Position numbers and translations under genes: made by a program. The notes under the pieces are model-generated. The model saw nothing but the letters and a program-made list of their open reading frames with translations, was not told the origin of the DNA and made no database searches. DNA of 64,000 nucleotides from Gentiana macrophylla (lineage: Eukaryota > Streptophyta > Magnoliopsida > Gentianales > Gentianaceae), in the NCBI GenBank assembly GCA_026214975.1, contig JAOBSW010000738.1, positions 1 to 64,000 on the forward strand, given 5' to 3'. This document shows positions 23,670 to 35,865 of the stretch, one piece after another; positions within the stretch are counted from its first letter, which is position 1; each line of letters begins with the position of its first letter.

Positions 23670-25385
23670 TAGGAAACATGCCTACTTACTAAATCGGCCT
23701 ATCTTGCACATACTTGTTCGTTTCAGTAATTACTTACTATGTTTAGCCTAGTGATCAACCTTATGAAAGCCATCGACTAACATATACCATACTTGTCATC
23801 TAATCATAGCATGTTTGTGTCTTATCTGTTATGTTCCAATCATGGGACTTAAAACCCACAAGACTTTATGGGACATAAAACCCACGGGACTTAGCATAAG
23901 GGCTTCATGTTTCTTACTGACTTATCATGGGACTTAAAACCCACGGGATGTAACATAAGGTCTTGGTGCAACACAGCTAATATGTCTAACTATACCTCCA
24001 ATCATATGACTTAAAACTTGCGGGACTTAAAACCGTCGTCTTGAGAACGACATGGTGAGCACAACGAGTCATACCCCCCACATAGGACTTAAAACCTATG
24101 GTACTCCGCTTAGTAAATTGAAAAACACTTACTATAAAAACGTATGAGCACATAAAACACATGGATTCCATTTCTAACATATATACGGGCACATACCAAT
24201 GCCATAACAACACCGAACTTCCGTCATATATCCACTTTTAACATGAAAACAAAACCCAGAAACATAGGGAAACTTTAAAAATAACTTTATGAAAAACCTA
24301 TTGTTAACACAGACTACCCAAAAACTATGTCTGGATCAATCCATGCATTGTCCCAAGTGGAGGGCGAGTACAACGGCCCAGGCTTCAACATCAGACTCAA
24401 TTTCCGCACCTAGGTCGCCTAGAAGCTAAGTCTGGGATAATTCCGGGCCCTTTCCTGGGTGTAGTCCGGGGGCAGCGTCCCAAGCTTTAGCTCCAGACTT
24501 AGTTTCTGGTCTTACAAGCACCCGACAAAACCCTAGCACGTCGATATGTCCAATTTTGTGCAGTTTAACCATAGAATAGAGAGAAAACAACTTAAAACAA
24601 AAACTTTAATACAAATATGATACATTTTGATAAGAAGAACTTCTTACCTTAAAAACATGCTAAAACTGAAAGCCAAACTCGAACGAACTACGATTGATTC
24701 CCGAATCTGGCTCTGTTTGGTTTCGGATCCATTCGCATCCAACACAATACTTTTTTCACTCTACTATCTTATTTACCATTATTTTTATTTGATATCAATT
24801 TACCATTATTTACCATTTTTTTATTAATTCTATTATTTTATTATAATTTCTTTCACCAATCATTTCACCATCAACAAATAAAATAATATTAATCAATTCA
24901 CTTTATTCACCACTGCACTATTTAACCATTACTTTATCAATATAATACTCCATTAAAATTTCTCTAATTTCTCTTGCCAATCAATATTCTTCATCTACAC
25001 TAAATCTATACAAAATTTCAACTTTATAATCATTATTTCGCTTTATATTATTTCATTTTCTCTTTCCTGAATCCATTCAAGTCCAAATAATCCATATCCA
25101 AACAGAGTGGGAATCTATGTAACAATGGAAAACCCTAACTTCAAATGACAAGAACCCTAACTTAACATAATAAAACTACGAATTAAACGATAGATTACGA
25201 TGATTACCTTTATAAGAAGAAACCTAATTTGAAATTGTTCTTGAATAAGAAATCGCTTCGAAATCAACACCATGATATGCATAAACTCATAAAACTCAGC
25301 AAAACGGCTCCATACGCTAATACCTGGGGCGCTTTCTCGAGTGCTCAGACGGAGCAGCGGTCAGGGTGAAGTACTTAGTCTCAAA
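23670..25385 (-). repeat. Inverted, partial copy of the chromovirus-like LTR (copy 3)
   Basis: The reverse complement of copy 1 around 3720-3810 matches 23676-23745 closely (ATGCCTA.TTACTA, ATCTTGCACATAC, TAATTACTTACT). Further in, blocks such as CTTAAAACCCACGGGAC, the GC-rich piece at 24380-24510 and GGGGCGCTTTCTCGAG at 25328 fit the GC-rich stretches of the other copies. Neither LTR terminus is visible, so it is truncated at both ends. A MITE sits inside at 24711-25107. Confidence 0.5.
24711..25107. mobile_element. MITE with CTCTGTTTGG terminal inverted repeats
   Basis: Perfect 10-bp ends CTCTGTTTGG / CCAAACAGAG, extended imperfectly by GGAT-rich sequence. Flanked by TGG on both sides (24708-24710, 25108-25110), a possible 3-bp target duplication. 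The interior is AT-rich with repeated TTACCATTA words. No ORF of interest. Confidence 0.6.
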
Positions 25386-26050
25386 AAAGTGAATTCTGGG
25401 GAGCCTAGGACTATATGATGCTATTTTTTTTATTATAGTTTTCACACCATAGGATGGTTTTTCCAAGACTTAACGGAAAAGAAAACTTTAAAAAAAAGGA
25501 AAAAGAAAATTCACTTTCGAATGAATCGAAACGCTTTTACAAAGAGCTGAGGGATTTTACAACGTTAACCAAATATGAAAGAAAGATATTTTGATTGATT
25601 ATGATAAGGAGTGAGGATTAAATGTGTGATCTTTCGAATGTTAAAGCTTAGATATTTTTATTGATTCATGTGATGAATGTTAAATGAGATGGATATATTA
25701 TGGATTGACGAATTTCTCCTTAGTTTTGATTATAGAAAATTTTAAAGATATTTGATTTATTAATGGTTTGTAATATATCTTTTAATTTCATTAAAAAAGT
25801 AGATTATATTAGGAAAAACCTTGTAATAGCTTTGGAATGTTTCTGTTGCTGAATTTGGACGATTTGGAGGATATTTGGATCGAAAGTGGTGCACCTGCAG
25901 TGGGGTGTTTTGACTAAGTGGGAGTCAGAAGGTTCTAGAAGTTTCCATGGCTATCCAGAAGGTTTTAGAAAGTTACAAAAGGTTCCGGGTGGTTCTAGGT
26001 ATTTGAAGATTCTAAAAGCCTTTTCTATTATGAGTTTTTAATGATTTTAT
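25386..26050. other. Intergenic DNA, no feature recognised
   Basis: AT-rich. A short run of GGTTCTAGAAG / GGTTTTAGAAAG / GGTTCTAGGT repeats occurs at 25930-26010. No coding signal. Confidence 0.4.
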
Positions 26051-26302
26051 GGCGCCATGTTTTATCGTTTTCATTAAAATTGATTTCTTATCTTTTAAAA
26101 TGACAATTTTAGTACATCTTGTTTGTGTTTCTTTTTCTTCAGTTTTAAGACAAATTTGAAATTTCCGTCTAAGTTAACGTCAAATTTGACGGAATATTTG
26201 AAATTGTCCTAAAACTAAAAATAATAAAAAAAAAAAGGTTCTAAAATTGTTATTTTAAAAGATAAGGATCAATTTTGACAAAAACTTAAAAACGTGAGGT
26301 CC
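26051..26302. mobile_element. Long-TIR MITE, copy 1
   Basis: About 60-bp terminal inverted repeats (shared core TTATCTTTTAAAAT, AAAATTGAT). The middle also folds back (TCCGTCTAAGTTAACG against CGTCAAATTTGACGGA). The long TIRs suggest a Mutator-like origin. A second copy follows head-to-tail. Confidence 0.55.
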
Positions 26303-26339
26303 TAAATGTCACTTTTTTAAGGAATTTTGATTACTTTTA

Positions 26340-26594
26340 GGGCCTCATGTTTTAACATTTTGTCAAAATTGATCATTATCTTTTAAAATAACAATTTTAG
26401 ATTTTTTATGTTTGTGTTTTTTCTTGATTTACGACAATTTCAAATATTCCGTCCAACTTAACATGTTTAGGCGTTAACTTAGGCGGAAATTTTGAAATTG
26501 TCTAAAATCAAGAAAAACACAAAAACGTGAGTCTTAAAATTATCATTTTAAAAGATAATGGTCAATTTTGATACAATGATAAAACACGAGGTCC
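26340..26594. mobile_element. Long-TIR MITE, copy 2
   Basis: Same family as 26051-26302: left end GGCCTCATGTTTTAAC, right end inverted GGACCTCGTGTTTTATC, and the same internal palindromic GTTAACTTAGGCGGAAAT block. Its right TIR is included in the direct duplication that begins at 26555. Confidence 0.55.
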
Positions 26595-27016
26595 TAAAAC
26601 TGTTAAAAGCCCTTATATTATTTTGTAATACATTAGATATAAGCACCAATCCGATCCATTAGTTTTTGCGCGTATTTATTTATTTTAGCACGTGCTAGAT
26701 GTGTTTAAGACAATATGTAATATTATGCATAATGGTCAATTTTGATACAATGATAAAACACGAGGTCCTAAAACTGTTAAAAGCCCTTATATTATTTTGT
26801 AATACATTAGATATAAGCACCAATCCGATCCATTAGTTTTACGTATTTATTTATTTTAGCACGTGCTAGATGTGTTTAATACAATATGTAATATTATGCA
26901 TGTAATATTACATATTGTCTTAAACACATCTAGCACGTCTTAAAATAAATAAATACGCGCAAAAACTAATGGATCGGATTGGTGCTTATATCTAATGTAT
27001 TACAAAATAATATAAG
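26555..27016. repeat. Direct duplication of ~174 bp plus an inverted third copy
   Basis: Unit 1 (26555-26728) and unit 2 (26729-26901) are almost identical direct repeats; unit 2 lacks TGCG of TTTTTGCGCG. Bases 26902-27016 are an inverted copy of the distal ~115 bp of the unit. It keeps the GCGC and the GTCTTAAAC of unit 1, so it derives from unit 1 or its ancestor. Unit 2 and the inverted copy would form a long hairpin. Confidence 0.85.
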
Positions 27017-27079
27017 ATCCTATTATTTGCATTTCATGTTTATGAATTTAAATTTGTATGAGATATAAAATGTGACTAT

Positions 27080-27769
27080 TGATACGTCAAGCCCGAAAAG
27101 GAACCCGCGGATTCACATTGAGCCTATCGTAGGCCCGATAAAGAATAGGTCATCGGCCCAATCGGTTCGCACATTCATAAGCCGGACAAGGTGGGCTTCA
27201 ATCGGCTCGCGCTTATGCCTTAGCGATATTTATCATGGGCTAAGCAGCGGCGTTGATCGGCAAAGCATTTCACCGCCGCTTTACAGTCGACACGAAGCAG
27301 CGGGGGCGATCTACTCTCCTCCAAACTCGCGATCCGCTAGCTCAGACCAAGCCTGCTTGGCCGCTTCACTACGCAACAAGAGTTAAAGCACGACAGTTAC
27401 AGGCGGATAACCCTCAACGGTTACCACGAGGCTCGCCTTGATAAGATCGCGCCACGTCAGCCACATAGTTAAATCATATTTAATTATGCCTTAATTACTG
27501 TCATTTGTAACCGTCGACTCTGAACCCTATAAATTGTGGCATTGTACCTCGATTGGACAACTTGTATTAACTCATATTAATACAAAAAGCAGACAACTTC
27601 TTCTAATTTGTCGACAGTTGAGCTCGCCTCTTTTATTGCTTTCCTGTCTTCATATCATCTTCATATATTTCTTGAGCACCACCGCACCTAACCGGAAGAA
27701 TCACTCATTTCCATGAGATATCCACGGTAAAATCACCCACAACTGTTTGTGATAGCTCCGACGTTATCA
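27080..27769 (+). repeat. Solo LTR (690 bp) with perfect 5-bp target duplication
   Basis: Begins TGATACGTCAAG and ends CGACGTTATCA, giving terminal symmetry TGATA.../...TATCA. It is flanked by ACTAT on both sides (27075-27079 and 27770-27774). It is more GC-rich than its surroundings and has a TATA-like CCCTATAAATTG at about 27525. No internal region remains, so it arose by LTR-LTR recombination. The open frames inside it are not genes. Probably gypsy-type, but the family is not established. Confidence 0.85.
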
Positions 27770-28020
27770 ACTATTAATTTAAGTGTTAAATTAATTAGAT
27801 GATTGTCTAATTACTTGGCCTCAAACACATATAAGATATGTGCAGTAATTGTTTCTTAGTATAATAATTAAAATCAAAATTATATAATTAAAATAAAATT
27901 TGAATTTAGTTTGATCAAATAATAAAATAATCGGTTAACAACATTTTCTAAGTGTCATAAATGATTCAATGCCATTGAATAAATAATGAGATTATTTGAA
28001 TATTATTTCTTAAAGTGTTT

Positions 28021-28319
28021 AAGCACTTGCAGTAAATACTGTAAATCCTTTAGTAACTCTATTTTAGAGATTTTAAAATGAAAAATAACACTGCAACAAA
28101 TACTCTATTTTTTTACTGTAATATACAGGATCCGTAAAATTTTCTTTATATCTACCGAATTCATCCAGATTCTGTAACTTTTCCTTTATATCAACCGGAT
28201 TATGTGAAATAGAGAATCTGATTAATTTAATCTTGGATAGAAATTCTGTAAACTAGAAAAATATATATTTAAAACTGTAAATTAGAGTATTCGTTAAGAG
28301 CATCTAATGCGAGGCTCTT
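28021..28319. mobile_element. hAT-like MITE, copy 1
   Basis: About 300 bp. It starts AAGCACTTGCAGTAAATACT and ends with the inverse of AAGAGCCTCGCATTAGATGC, so the ends are imperfect inverted repeats. It is similar over its whole length to 35866-36171, including ATCCAGATTCTGTAA and AGAGAATCTGAT. No coding capacity. Confidence 0.6.
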
Positions 28320-29094
28320 AGGATGAATAATAATATTAATTCGTAAATGTTACGGGGCATTTTATGTGATAAACAAGAATACAATTCATGTATTGATTTT
28401 TCCTAATTTAAATTAGGACTTGTTAAAAAGTTGTATTCTTAGAGCATAGAAAAACAATAACTTTAAAGCTGTAAATGCTACAACTGGATTTCAGTTTAAT
28501 TAAGCATTAGAAAACGAAACGATTAACTATCATTATTCGATTAAAGTTATCACTATTGTGATTGGTGGATATTATAGGTTTTTGTTTCTCGATGTTTTAA
28601 TAGTACATATGCTGTACAGAAATTACCAAAGTTGAAATTATCTGAAATCTAATAAGTATTAAAGTGTAAATTGTCTTTGCCAGAATAATTCGAGTTAGTC
28701 TCGGTTCAATTGTTATTTGTTTTGACCTACCCATCAATGGGATCAACGGGTGTGAGGTTGATTAAATACATAATAGTAACGGGGAGAGGGGGTTATGAGA
28801 ATAATTCCTATAGATTTTTGTATAGTATGACATCTTATCTAGTAAATAAGGATGAAAGGACATTGGGTTTTTATTAGGACAAAATGCTTAGTTATTCCTA
28901 AATTACCCTCATTTACTTCTTCTCCAGTCATTAATATAATAATAAAAATATCAGTATTTTTTTTTTGGAAGCAAATATTGTAACCGACAATCTATTTCCA
29001 TGATTTTAGGAAAGCATTATCACTATATTTTCTTGAAATCAAGAGATAAAATTACTCAATTAATCTACAGTTTTAATTTTTCTAAAAAACATTA
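28320..29094. other. AT-rich intergenic DNA
   Basis: No coding signal or repeat structure recognised. Confidence 0.4.
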
Positions 29095-29334
29095 CTCCTC
29101 CGTCTCGTATTATAAGTCCTTTTGACTTTTCACATGATTAAGAAAAATCATAAATGTGTTGTTTTTAATATTTCAAGGCAAAATATTGTATTGTTTTTGG
29201 GAGTGATTTATAATATCAGATTGTTTAGTGTGGCCGAAAACAATGATTAATCTTGTATTGAAATGTGAGAAAGACTTATATTTTGGGGACACCAAAAAAA
29301 AGTTAAAAGGACTTATATTGCGGGACGGAGGGAG
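29095..29334. mobile_element. Stowaway-like MITE (240 bp)
   Basis: Ends CTCCTCCGTCTCGTATTATA and, inverted, CTCCCTCCGTCCCGCAATAT, both continuing into AAGTCCTTTT. Flanked by TA on both sides. The CTCCCTCCGT terminus and TA target are the Stowaway/Mariner signature. Confidence 0.85.
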
Positions 29335-29499
29335 TATATTTGTTCATAAACAATTTTCCATTATTTTAGGCATTCATTATCACTATACAAATTTGAGTTT
29401 AACGAGAAAGAAAATATTCATTTCATCTGCATTTTTGACACAAAAATTTAATTCACATATATTCTGCTAAAAAATTACTCCAATTACATTCATCGGTCC

Positions 29500-29945
29500 A
29501 TATCAGTGTTAATACGTTTTTTTTGCATCTATTTTATTGGTTGTTACTATTTCTTTTTCAATGTTACCATATTTTTCTTTGTAACTAGATGTATTTCATT
29601 GTCTGTTACTATTTCTTTTTATGTGTTACTACGTTTTTTTGACATAACTACACTTTTTTTATTACTGTTCCTACATTTTTTTCCGTAACTACATCTATTT
29701 TATTGATTTGTTAGTACATTTTTTAGTACTATATTTTTTGTGGGTATAACTACATCTATTTTATTGATTGTTACTACTTATTTTTCTATTGTTACTACAT
29801 TTTTTTTTAAATACATCTAATTCATTGCTTGTACAACATTTTTGTATGTGTTACTACTTTTTTTTTGGTGTAACTACATCTTCTTTATCATTATCAGTGT
29901 TACTACAATTTCTTAATGTAAATATTTCTTTATTGAATATTGTAT
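29500..29945. repeat. Degenerate T-rich minisatellite
   Basis: Irregular repeats of about 45-60 bp built from GTTACTACATTTTTT and GTAACTACATCTATTTTATT; at least seven recognisable units. No reading frame of interest. Confidence 0.6.
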
Positions 29946-31711
29946 AACCGTTTTGGAATATTCATTCCCCCATAAATTACTCCACATTTATAGCCGAAAT
30001 TTACTGCTCTTTATTAATGTGTTTTCTCACCTACTAAGGATATTTTTGTCCATTATTTATGAAATTGTCCTTTTTAATTACAATAAAAGCAAATTGTCCT
30101 TGCATCCTAATTATTTAAATTCCTTGTCCTTCTAGCCCATTCTCCCTAATTCCTATAGCCTCTATTGTTAGCTAAAGCATTGTGAGACAAGAGTGACACC
30201 ACATGACCCTTTGACTTCATCCCTCTTCGGATGGACTTCATCCCGGTTAATATTCAAGGTTTGGTCTCCGAAATGATATGATTTTTGTTTGTATGGGGTG
30301 TATGACCACCATTGAGTGACAAATTCCAAGTTTAGTAAAGATCAAAGAGAATGGGTTACACATACAAATGCCGATTTAAATCGTTTAAGAAATTCTATAG
30401 GCTAGATATGCTCAATATTTAAATGAAGATCATGAGCTATTTTTTATGATTCAAACAACTGGTTTGATTTTGTCTCAGCTTAACCGTCGTCTATTTTGAC
30501 CTAACCCTTTGGAGGACTACATATATGATGTAATTCCTCCGGAAATGATAGGACAAACTTCATTTGTGCATCATTTTTATAATTTTTTTAGTGATGTTTT
30601 TGATTGAATGTTTCATGTCAATCCTTTCTCTCTTTTTATAGTCTCGTGGATGGACGAAAGAAAAAAAGTTATAGAATTGGGCCTATGTTGCGAAACTGAT
30701 TGCAAAAGAGGGGAAATTGGCCATATTAAAACTACATTCGGGGGATACTTCGAATAAACTGGATTTTATTTCCACACATAGTCTTGTCGCAGTAGTTCAT
30801 TGTTAATTAACATTGACCAATTTTAAACTTCGTAAAACGTGGAAAAGTAACAAGAAACGTTGCACTCAAAAGGAATCAAGAATGTGAGTTATGTTCTGAT
30901 AAATGATTGTTATTTTAAGCTAGTAGCTAAGATCGATCGTAAGGTACAAACGACACTTGTAATGTACATAAGACGTTTTTTAAGGAAAGGGGAAGGGGAT
31001 TTTTATTCAAGGGGGAATGAGAATTGACCCCTTGTTTTCACCAGGAAATGCAATGGTTTGTATAACTAGGCTGGATTCAATTCCCGTACAAGAGTCAAAT
31101 AACTATATCACTCGTATTGTACGAGAGATAGAATAGCTAAAGGCTATATTGAAATAAATATAGAAATATTCTATATAAAACGTGAGAGATAGAATAGCTC
31201 AAGGCTAAAATGAAACATATATAGAAATATTCTTTATAAATGAAGAAAAGAACTGAATACAATATGTACTAATAATTTTACCGAAGACTATGGAAATAAT
31301 GATGCATTTCTTAATTGATATATGCCCTTAACAAAGGCTTTGAAACTGTACAAAGGTTGCAGATTATATTTCTTGATCGGCTCCAGCATACAAATTGTAC
31401 TCCCTAATCTAGACTGGGGCAGGGCCTGATGCTAGGGATTCTCGAAAACTCTCTGCATGGAATATGAAGTGTGTATTCTCCATACTGTAACTTGGTAGTG
31501 GACCTATCTATCTAGTGAACCGTAACATTAGTAAAATATCTTGAAACAATAATGTTTATATTTATCTATTCGAAAATATGATATTTTCATCTGTTATGAT
31601 TGAAAATCATCATAAACTCGTAAAACTAAATCTTTTCTGCCTTTTTATTTTTATTTTTTCAAATCTATGTTCTTTTGTGAGAAGATTATAAATCTATGTT
31701 AGGTCGATTTT
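29946..31711. other. Intergenic DNA with one short tandem duplication
   Basis: No coding signal. A duplicated ~65-bp unit at about 31120-31245 shares GAGATAGAATAGCT, AAGGCTA and TATAGAAATATTCT. Confidence 0.4.
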
Positions 31712-34551
31712 TGTAAAACCCTCACCTCCTAGTGAGGTGTTTTTGTCATATCGAAATTTGTTTTCCTTTTTCATTATCTTTATACCCTTTCATCGGCCCC
31801 AAGATGCTTGAACCGACCTAGGGCTTAGGAAAAGCCTGTAAAAAGGACTCCAGGTAGCCTTAGGCATGATCAGTTAACGTTTTCTTCAAATTTCAGAAAA
31901 AAAGGTCGCCCACTTTCCTGGTCACTGCTCCCGAGACAGCGCCCAAACTTATTTTCTTGGTAGTTCGGTTGACTTTATTGGTTCATTTTACTCATAAAAT
32001 TTTTGAGTTTGAATTGGTTTCGTGTCCTCCAATAGTTTAATGGTTGGGTTCGTCTTGTGAAGGTAATCATTGTACTCCATTGTTGTTTGTGTAAGATTTA
32101 ATCTTGTTTAAGTTGGAGATCGCAATTTTGATGTTAGGGTTCATATGTTTGTTCGTAGATTCACAAGAGTTCGAAGGATAGTCGTATTTGTTCGTTGTTT
32201 GGTTCGTAAGTTCAACTTGTCTTAAAGGTAACGAGTTCTTCTAATCAGAATGATCCATATTTGTTTTAAAGCTGACATTCTGATTATGTTTTAGTATTGT
32301 TTTCTATTACATTGCACGAAACTAGATTTGTTAGGTCAGGAAGTAGTTATGCATTGCAAGTCTGGGTCGCTTTCCCGAGCACTGCTCCCTGGAAGTGCAC
32401 GAGCCATTCTCCAGAACTGGTTTCTGGTTCATTCTGTGACAAAAACTGTGTTTTCAGAAAGTTATTATATTTTCCGGTTACTTTTTGTATAATGTTTATG
32501 CATGTTGGTTACGAGTAGTGGAGATATGATGAGTGTTCAGTGTTATTAAGGCCTTTGTATGCTCACTTTGGATACTGTATGGATTTTAACATGAACTTAT
32601 GTGCTTTATATCCTCCCACTTGCTTTTTTATTTAGCGACCGTGCAGCGTATTGAATGGAGTACCATAGGTCCCTAAGTCCCTTGTTGAATGTATGAATAG
32701 TTGTATTACCATATCATTCTCAAGATGACGTATCGAACGGGGTATCGTGGCTAAGTCTCACGTTGGATGTATGGCTTTATTACCCATGTTGCCACATGCC
32801 TTCATGTTAAGTTATTAGTGCTCTGTAACGAAACATGAATATGAAAGTCAAGAAAAGACCATGACAAGAACATGTTAGTAGGCAATTAATGAAATGAACA
32901 AGTACATGGAAGATAAAATGAATGTAGTTAATAAATATTCTATGCATTGTTTCAAGTTATGTTTTTTTAAAGATGTTATATGTATTTTAGTTATGCTTTT
33001 AAATTATTTTGAAACCGGATGAAGTAGATCAGGGGCCCATATGGGGTCAGGGGGACCATGGCCTCACTCAAATTTATATGCGACATTACTACTCACTCCG
33101 TTTTTTATCTGTCACATTTCAAAATTTGCTTTGTTTTTAATTATCTGTCATTGTATATTTTCATTGCATCATTTATTTATTTTTTCTCTTTTACCAACAA
33201 AATATTTACATCTCCAATAAAAAAATACATTTCCAATCTATAAACTCAAAAGTCAATTTGATTTCATTATTACCCATGCATATATTCAAAAAATCAAAGG
33301 ACAACTTAGTAATTTTATACTATATTTTAGATGTATTAATTACTTTCTTAATCTGTATGATTTTTATCTCTGTGACAGATAAAGAAACGGAGGGAGTAAT
33401 ATGCGATTCTAATAATGTTAAAAAACTGTGTATGTATATTATTTCGAAAATTCCTCCGTGAAATTGTTCGTTTAGTTTAGTTTGTGAATGCCTATCATTG
33501 ACCCAATGGTTATAGGAGCAAAACCTGGTAGCCACATTATTTTTCTAACCTTTTTTTGGTTTGTTCTTTTGTTTTTATTTATGTTTTCCCATTTTCTTAT
33601 TAAGATAAGTAGATAAACATTTCTTATTTTCTTATTTTGTTATTTGTCGTACGTGCTCTATACACAGAACTTTTATTACATCATTATATTTAATTATTTA
33701 TTTAACCAAGAATAAAAAAAGATTGTTTCTTAATATTCATATATCTTTTTTTTTAATTCATCACATTAAGCTGTAGCTTTCATAATACATCTATTAATTC
33801 ATCATTCAAATATATCTAAAACTTACATAATTAGTCTATTAGACAAATAAAAAAATCTATTAGACTAACACACATACACAAGGGTCACGGGGTGTATGCG
33901 CCTATCAATTTTTCGTATAAAGATATGTGTGCTTGTTATTAGTATTAAATATAAATAGCTAATACTTCTCTGAAATCCAAATTGACAAAACCTTTTTATT
34001 AACATTCTTATTTATATAATGGTGAATTTTTCATGAAAAATTTAGCTAAGATATTTTAGTGAGAATTTGGCCAACTGAACTAAAATCTTGGGTTCGGCAC
34101 TTAAGTAGATTCATATCATGTCTCTGGGGGTTTTAACAAACATTAATCACTCTTTTGATTTTATTTCTCCTTACTGAGCATCTAGCTTGTGCTTACTTCT
34201 TTATTTGGAATAAGAAGATATGAAAGTTGAAGACGAGTCGGATGATGAGTTGGGAGGGCGAGCTTAGGAATGGAGCTATAAGTTCTTTATGTATCGTGAT
34301 TAGCTTCTTTTAGTTAAGTTGAGTTGTAATAAAGCGTTAACACATATTTATAATTTAATTTGACAATGATAGTATGTCGATTGACTTAGTCAATAGAAGA
34401 TTGTAAGGGTTCGTTTCGGAGTCTCTGCTTGTTTCTTTTCTTCCACGCTTTTCGACATTAGGAGCATGAGATTTAGGGTTTCTTTGTAAATTTCAAGCGT
34501 GCGAACGTCCCATTTTCCGATAAAACTCAGTATACGGGACGCGGCGTTACA
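31712..34551 (+). repeat. Solo LTR, chromovirus-like family (copy 2), with a nested MITE
   Basis: Begins TGTAAAACCCTCACC and ends GGGACGCGGCGTTACA, as copy 1 does. Shared internal landmarks include AGATTCACAAGAGTTCGAAG (31,158 kb region equivalents in copy 1 near 2995), GGAATAAGAAGATATG and CATTTTCCG near the 3' end. Flanking 5-mers ATTTT and ATTTC match at 4 of 5. The larger size (2.84 kb) is partly a Stowaway-like insertion at 33092-33396. Confidence 0.65.
33092..33396. mobile_element. Stowaway-like MITE (305 bp)
   Basis: Terminal inverted repeats CTCACTCCGTTTTTTATCTG and, inverted, CTCCCTCCGTTTCTTTATCT, both followed by GTCAC; flanked by TA (33090-33091, 33397-33398). Lies within the LTR at 31712-34551. 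Confidence 0.85.
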
Positions 34552-35394
34552 ATTTCTCTTTGAAATTGTTTTAAACTTTAGAAATCTCAAAAGTAATCGT
34601 TATCTTTCTAAAACTATTCCAAGCATCGTAAAATATCATATACTTAATAAAATGATGGACTTATACTTACTCAAGGTATACAAATCAATTTTTTATGAAT
34701 TTTAATTTGTTAAATATTCAAGAAACACTTGAAAATGGATCGATTTCGAATCAACTTAGTACCGTTTATAATATTCTCGAAACATGTATGTTCTATGGTT
34801 TTATGCCACCGGCTCTATGGTCCAAAGCCACCGTAGCCCCTGTCTCTTTTGGTTATTTTCCGAGTTATACTAGCTTGCTCACTCATATAACAATCACATT
34901 TTGTAGTTTAAGTGCTATATTGAACCTTTAAAATGAATTGATAAGCACAATTATTCATGAACATAGAATGATGAATTTTGCTCGTGATACTACATTCCTT
35001 ACCTTAATTAATAGCTAGTTAATTATACTGCGGAGATTTCTGATTCTGCAGGTAGAGATCCAACTCAATCTATTAACATGAGAATTCCTTATGAATTCAT
35101 ATGCTTAACTTGCTGAAAACTCTAATTCATGACTTAATACACAAATCATAAAAGTCATACCACTAATCCCGTAATACTTGGTCTTAGTGGCGGATCCAGC
35201 AATTATATTCAGTGGGGCCCGTAAATATATTACAAAGTAAATAATTTTTTTCACGGGGTATGAAATATTTTTTTATAGGTATAATGTAGAGTATTCGTAT
35301 TTTTAACGGGGTCCGCGAACCCATTTACTTCAATGTGTCTATAGCCTCTCTAACCACTTTGTTGTTTTTTGTATGCTGTTCATGAAGACAAACG
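34552..35394. other. Intergenic DNA with a possible small MITE near 35180-35320
   Basis: No gene. The words GTGGCGGATCCAGC (35186) and GGGGTCCGCGAACCC (35309) resemble the ends of a common small plant repeat, but inverted ends are not clean enough to delimit it. Confidence 0.3.
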
Positions 35395-35770
35395 ATACAT
35401 TAGCCTCTCCCACAACAGATATTTCAAACGATTTTGTCATATAAGACTAAATCCATACTCATTGTCACATTAGTAGATCCAAAAATAATATCATCAACAT
35501 ATATTTGGGCAACAAAATGTCATCTTTATATTTCTTAATAAACAAAGTATTATCCACATTACCTCTTTTAATTAAAAACTTTTGAAATCACGTATATAAG
35601 TGACAAGTATGTAATAAAAACCTCTAAGGGCTTGTATAAAACAATATAAAGCTCTTTTTATGGGTTGCTCTTTGTCCTCAAACGCTAGAGGTGGTCTTTG
35701 AACTAATTTGAAATCAAACAAATTATCAATGACAAATAGAAGTCTTATTGCCATCATAATCAATTCATTT
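35395..35770 (-). pseudogene. Copia reverse transcriptase fragment
   Basis: The minus strand reads FEDKEQP, ALYCFIQALRGFYY (from the LKKALYGLKQAPRAWY block), DNTLFIKKYKDDILL and IYVDDIIFGSTN, the catalytic YVDD block. These are adjacent copia RT motifs in the right order, with substitutions and frame changes. No LTRs or other domains are nearby. A decayed fragment of a different copia lineage from the 15.8-kb element. Confidence 0.75.
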
Positions 35771-35865
35771 TTCTTGATTGAAATCCTATGCAACTAGCTA
35801 GTTTGATTTTTATTTCTAATAACTGCTCTATGCGCATTTGGATTCTATTTTTATGAACGTACTAA

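Noticed and set aside
27072..27441. Overlapping 104- and 62-codon frames in GC-richer DNA
   Set aside because: They lie entirely inside a solo LTR with perfect target duplications and have no domain.
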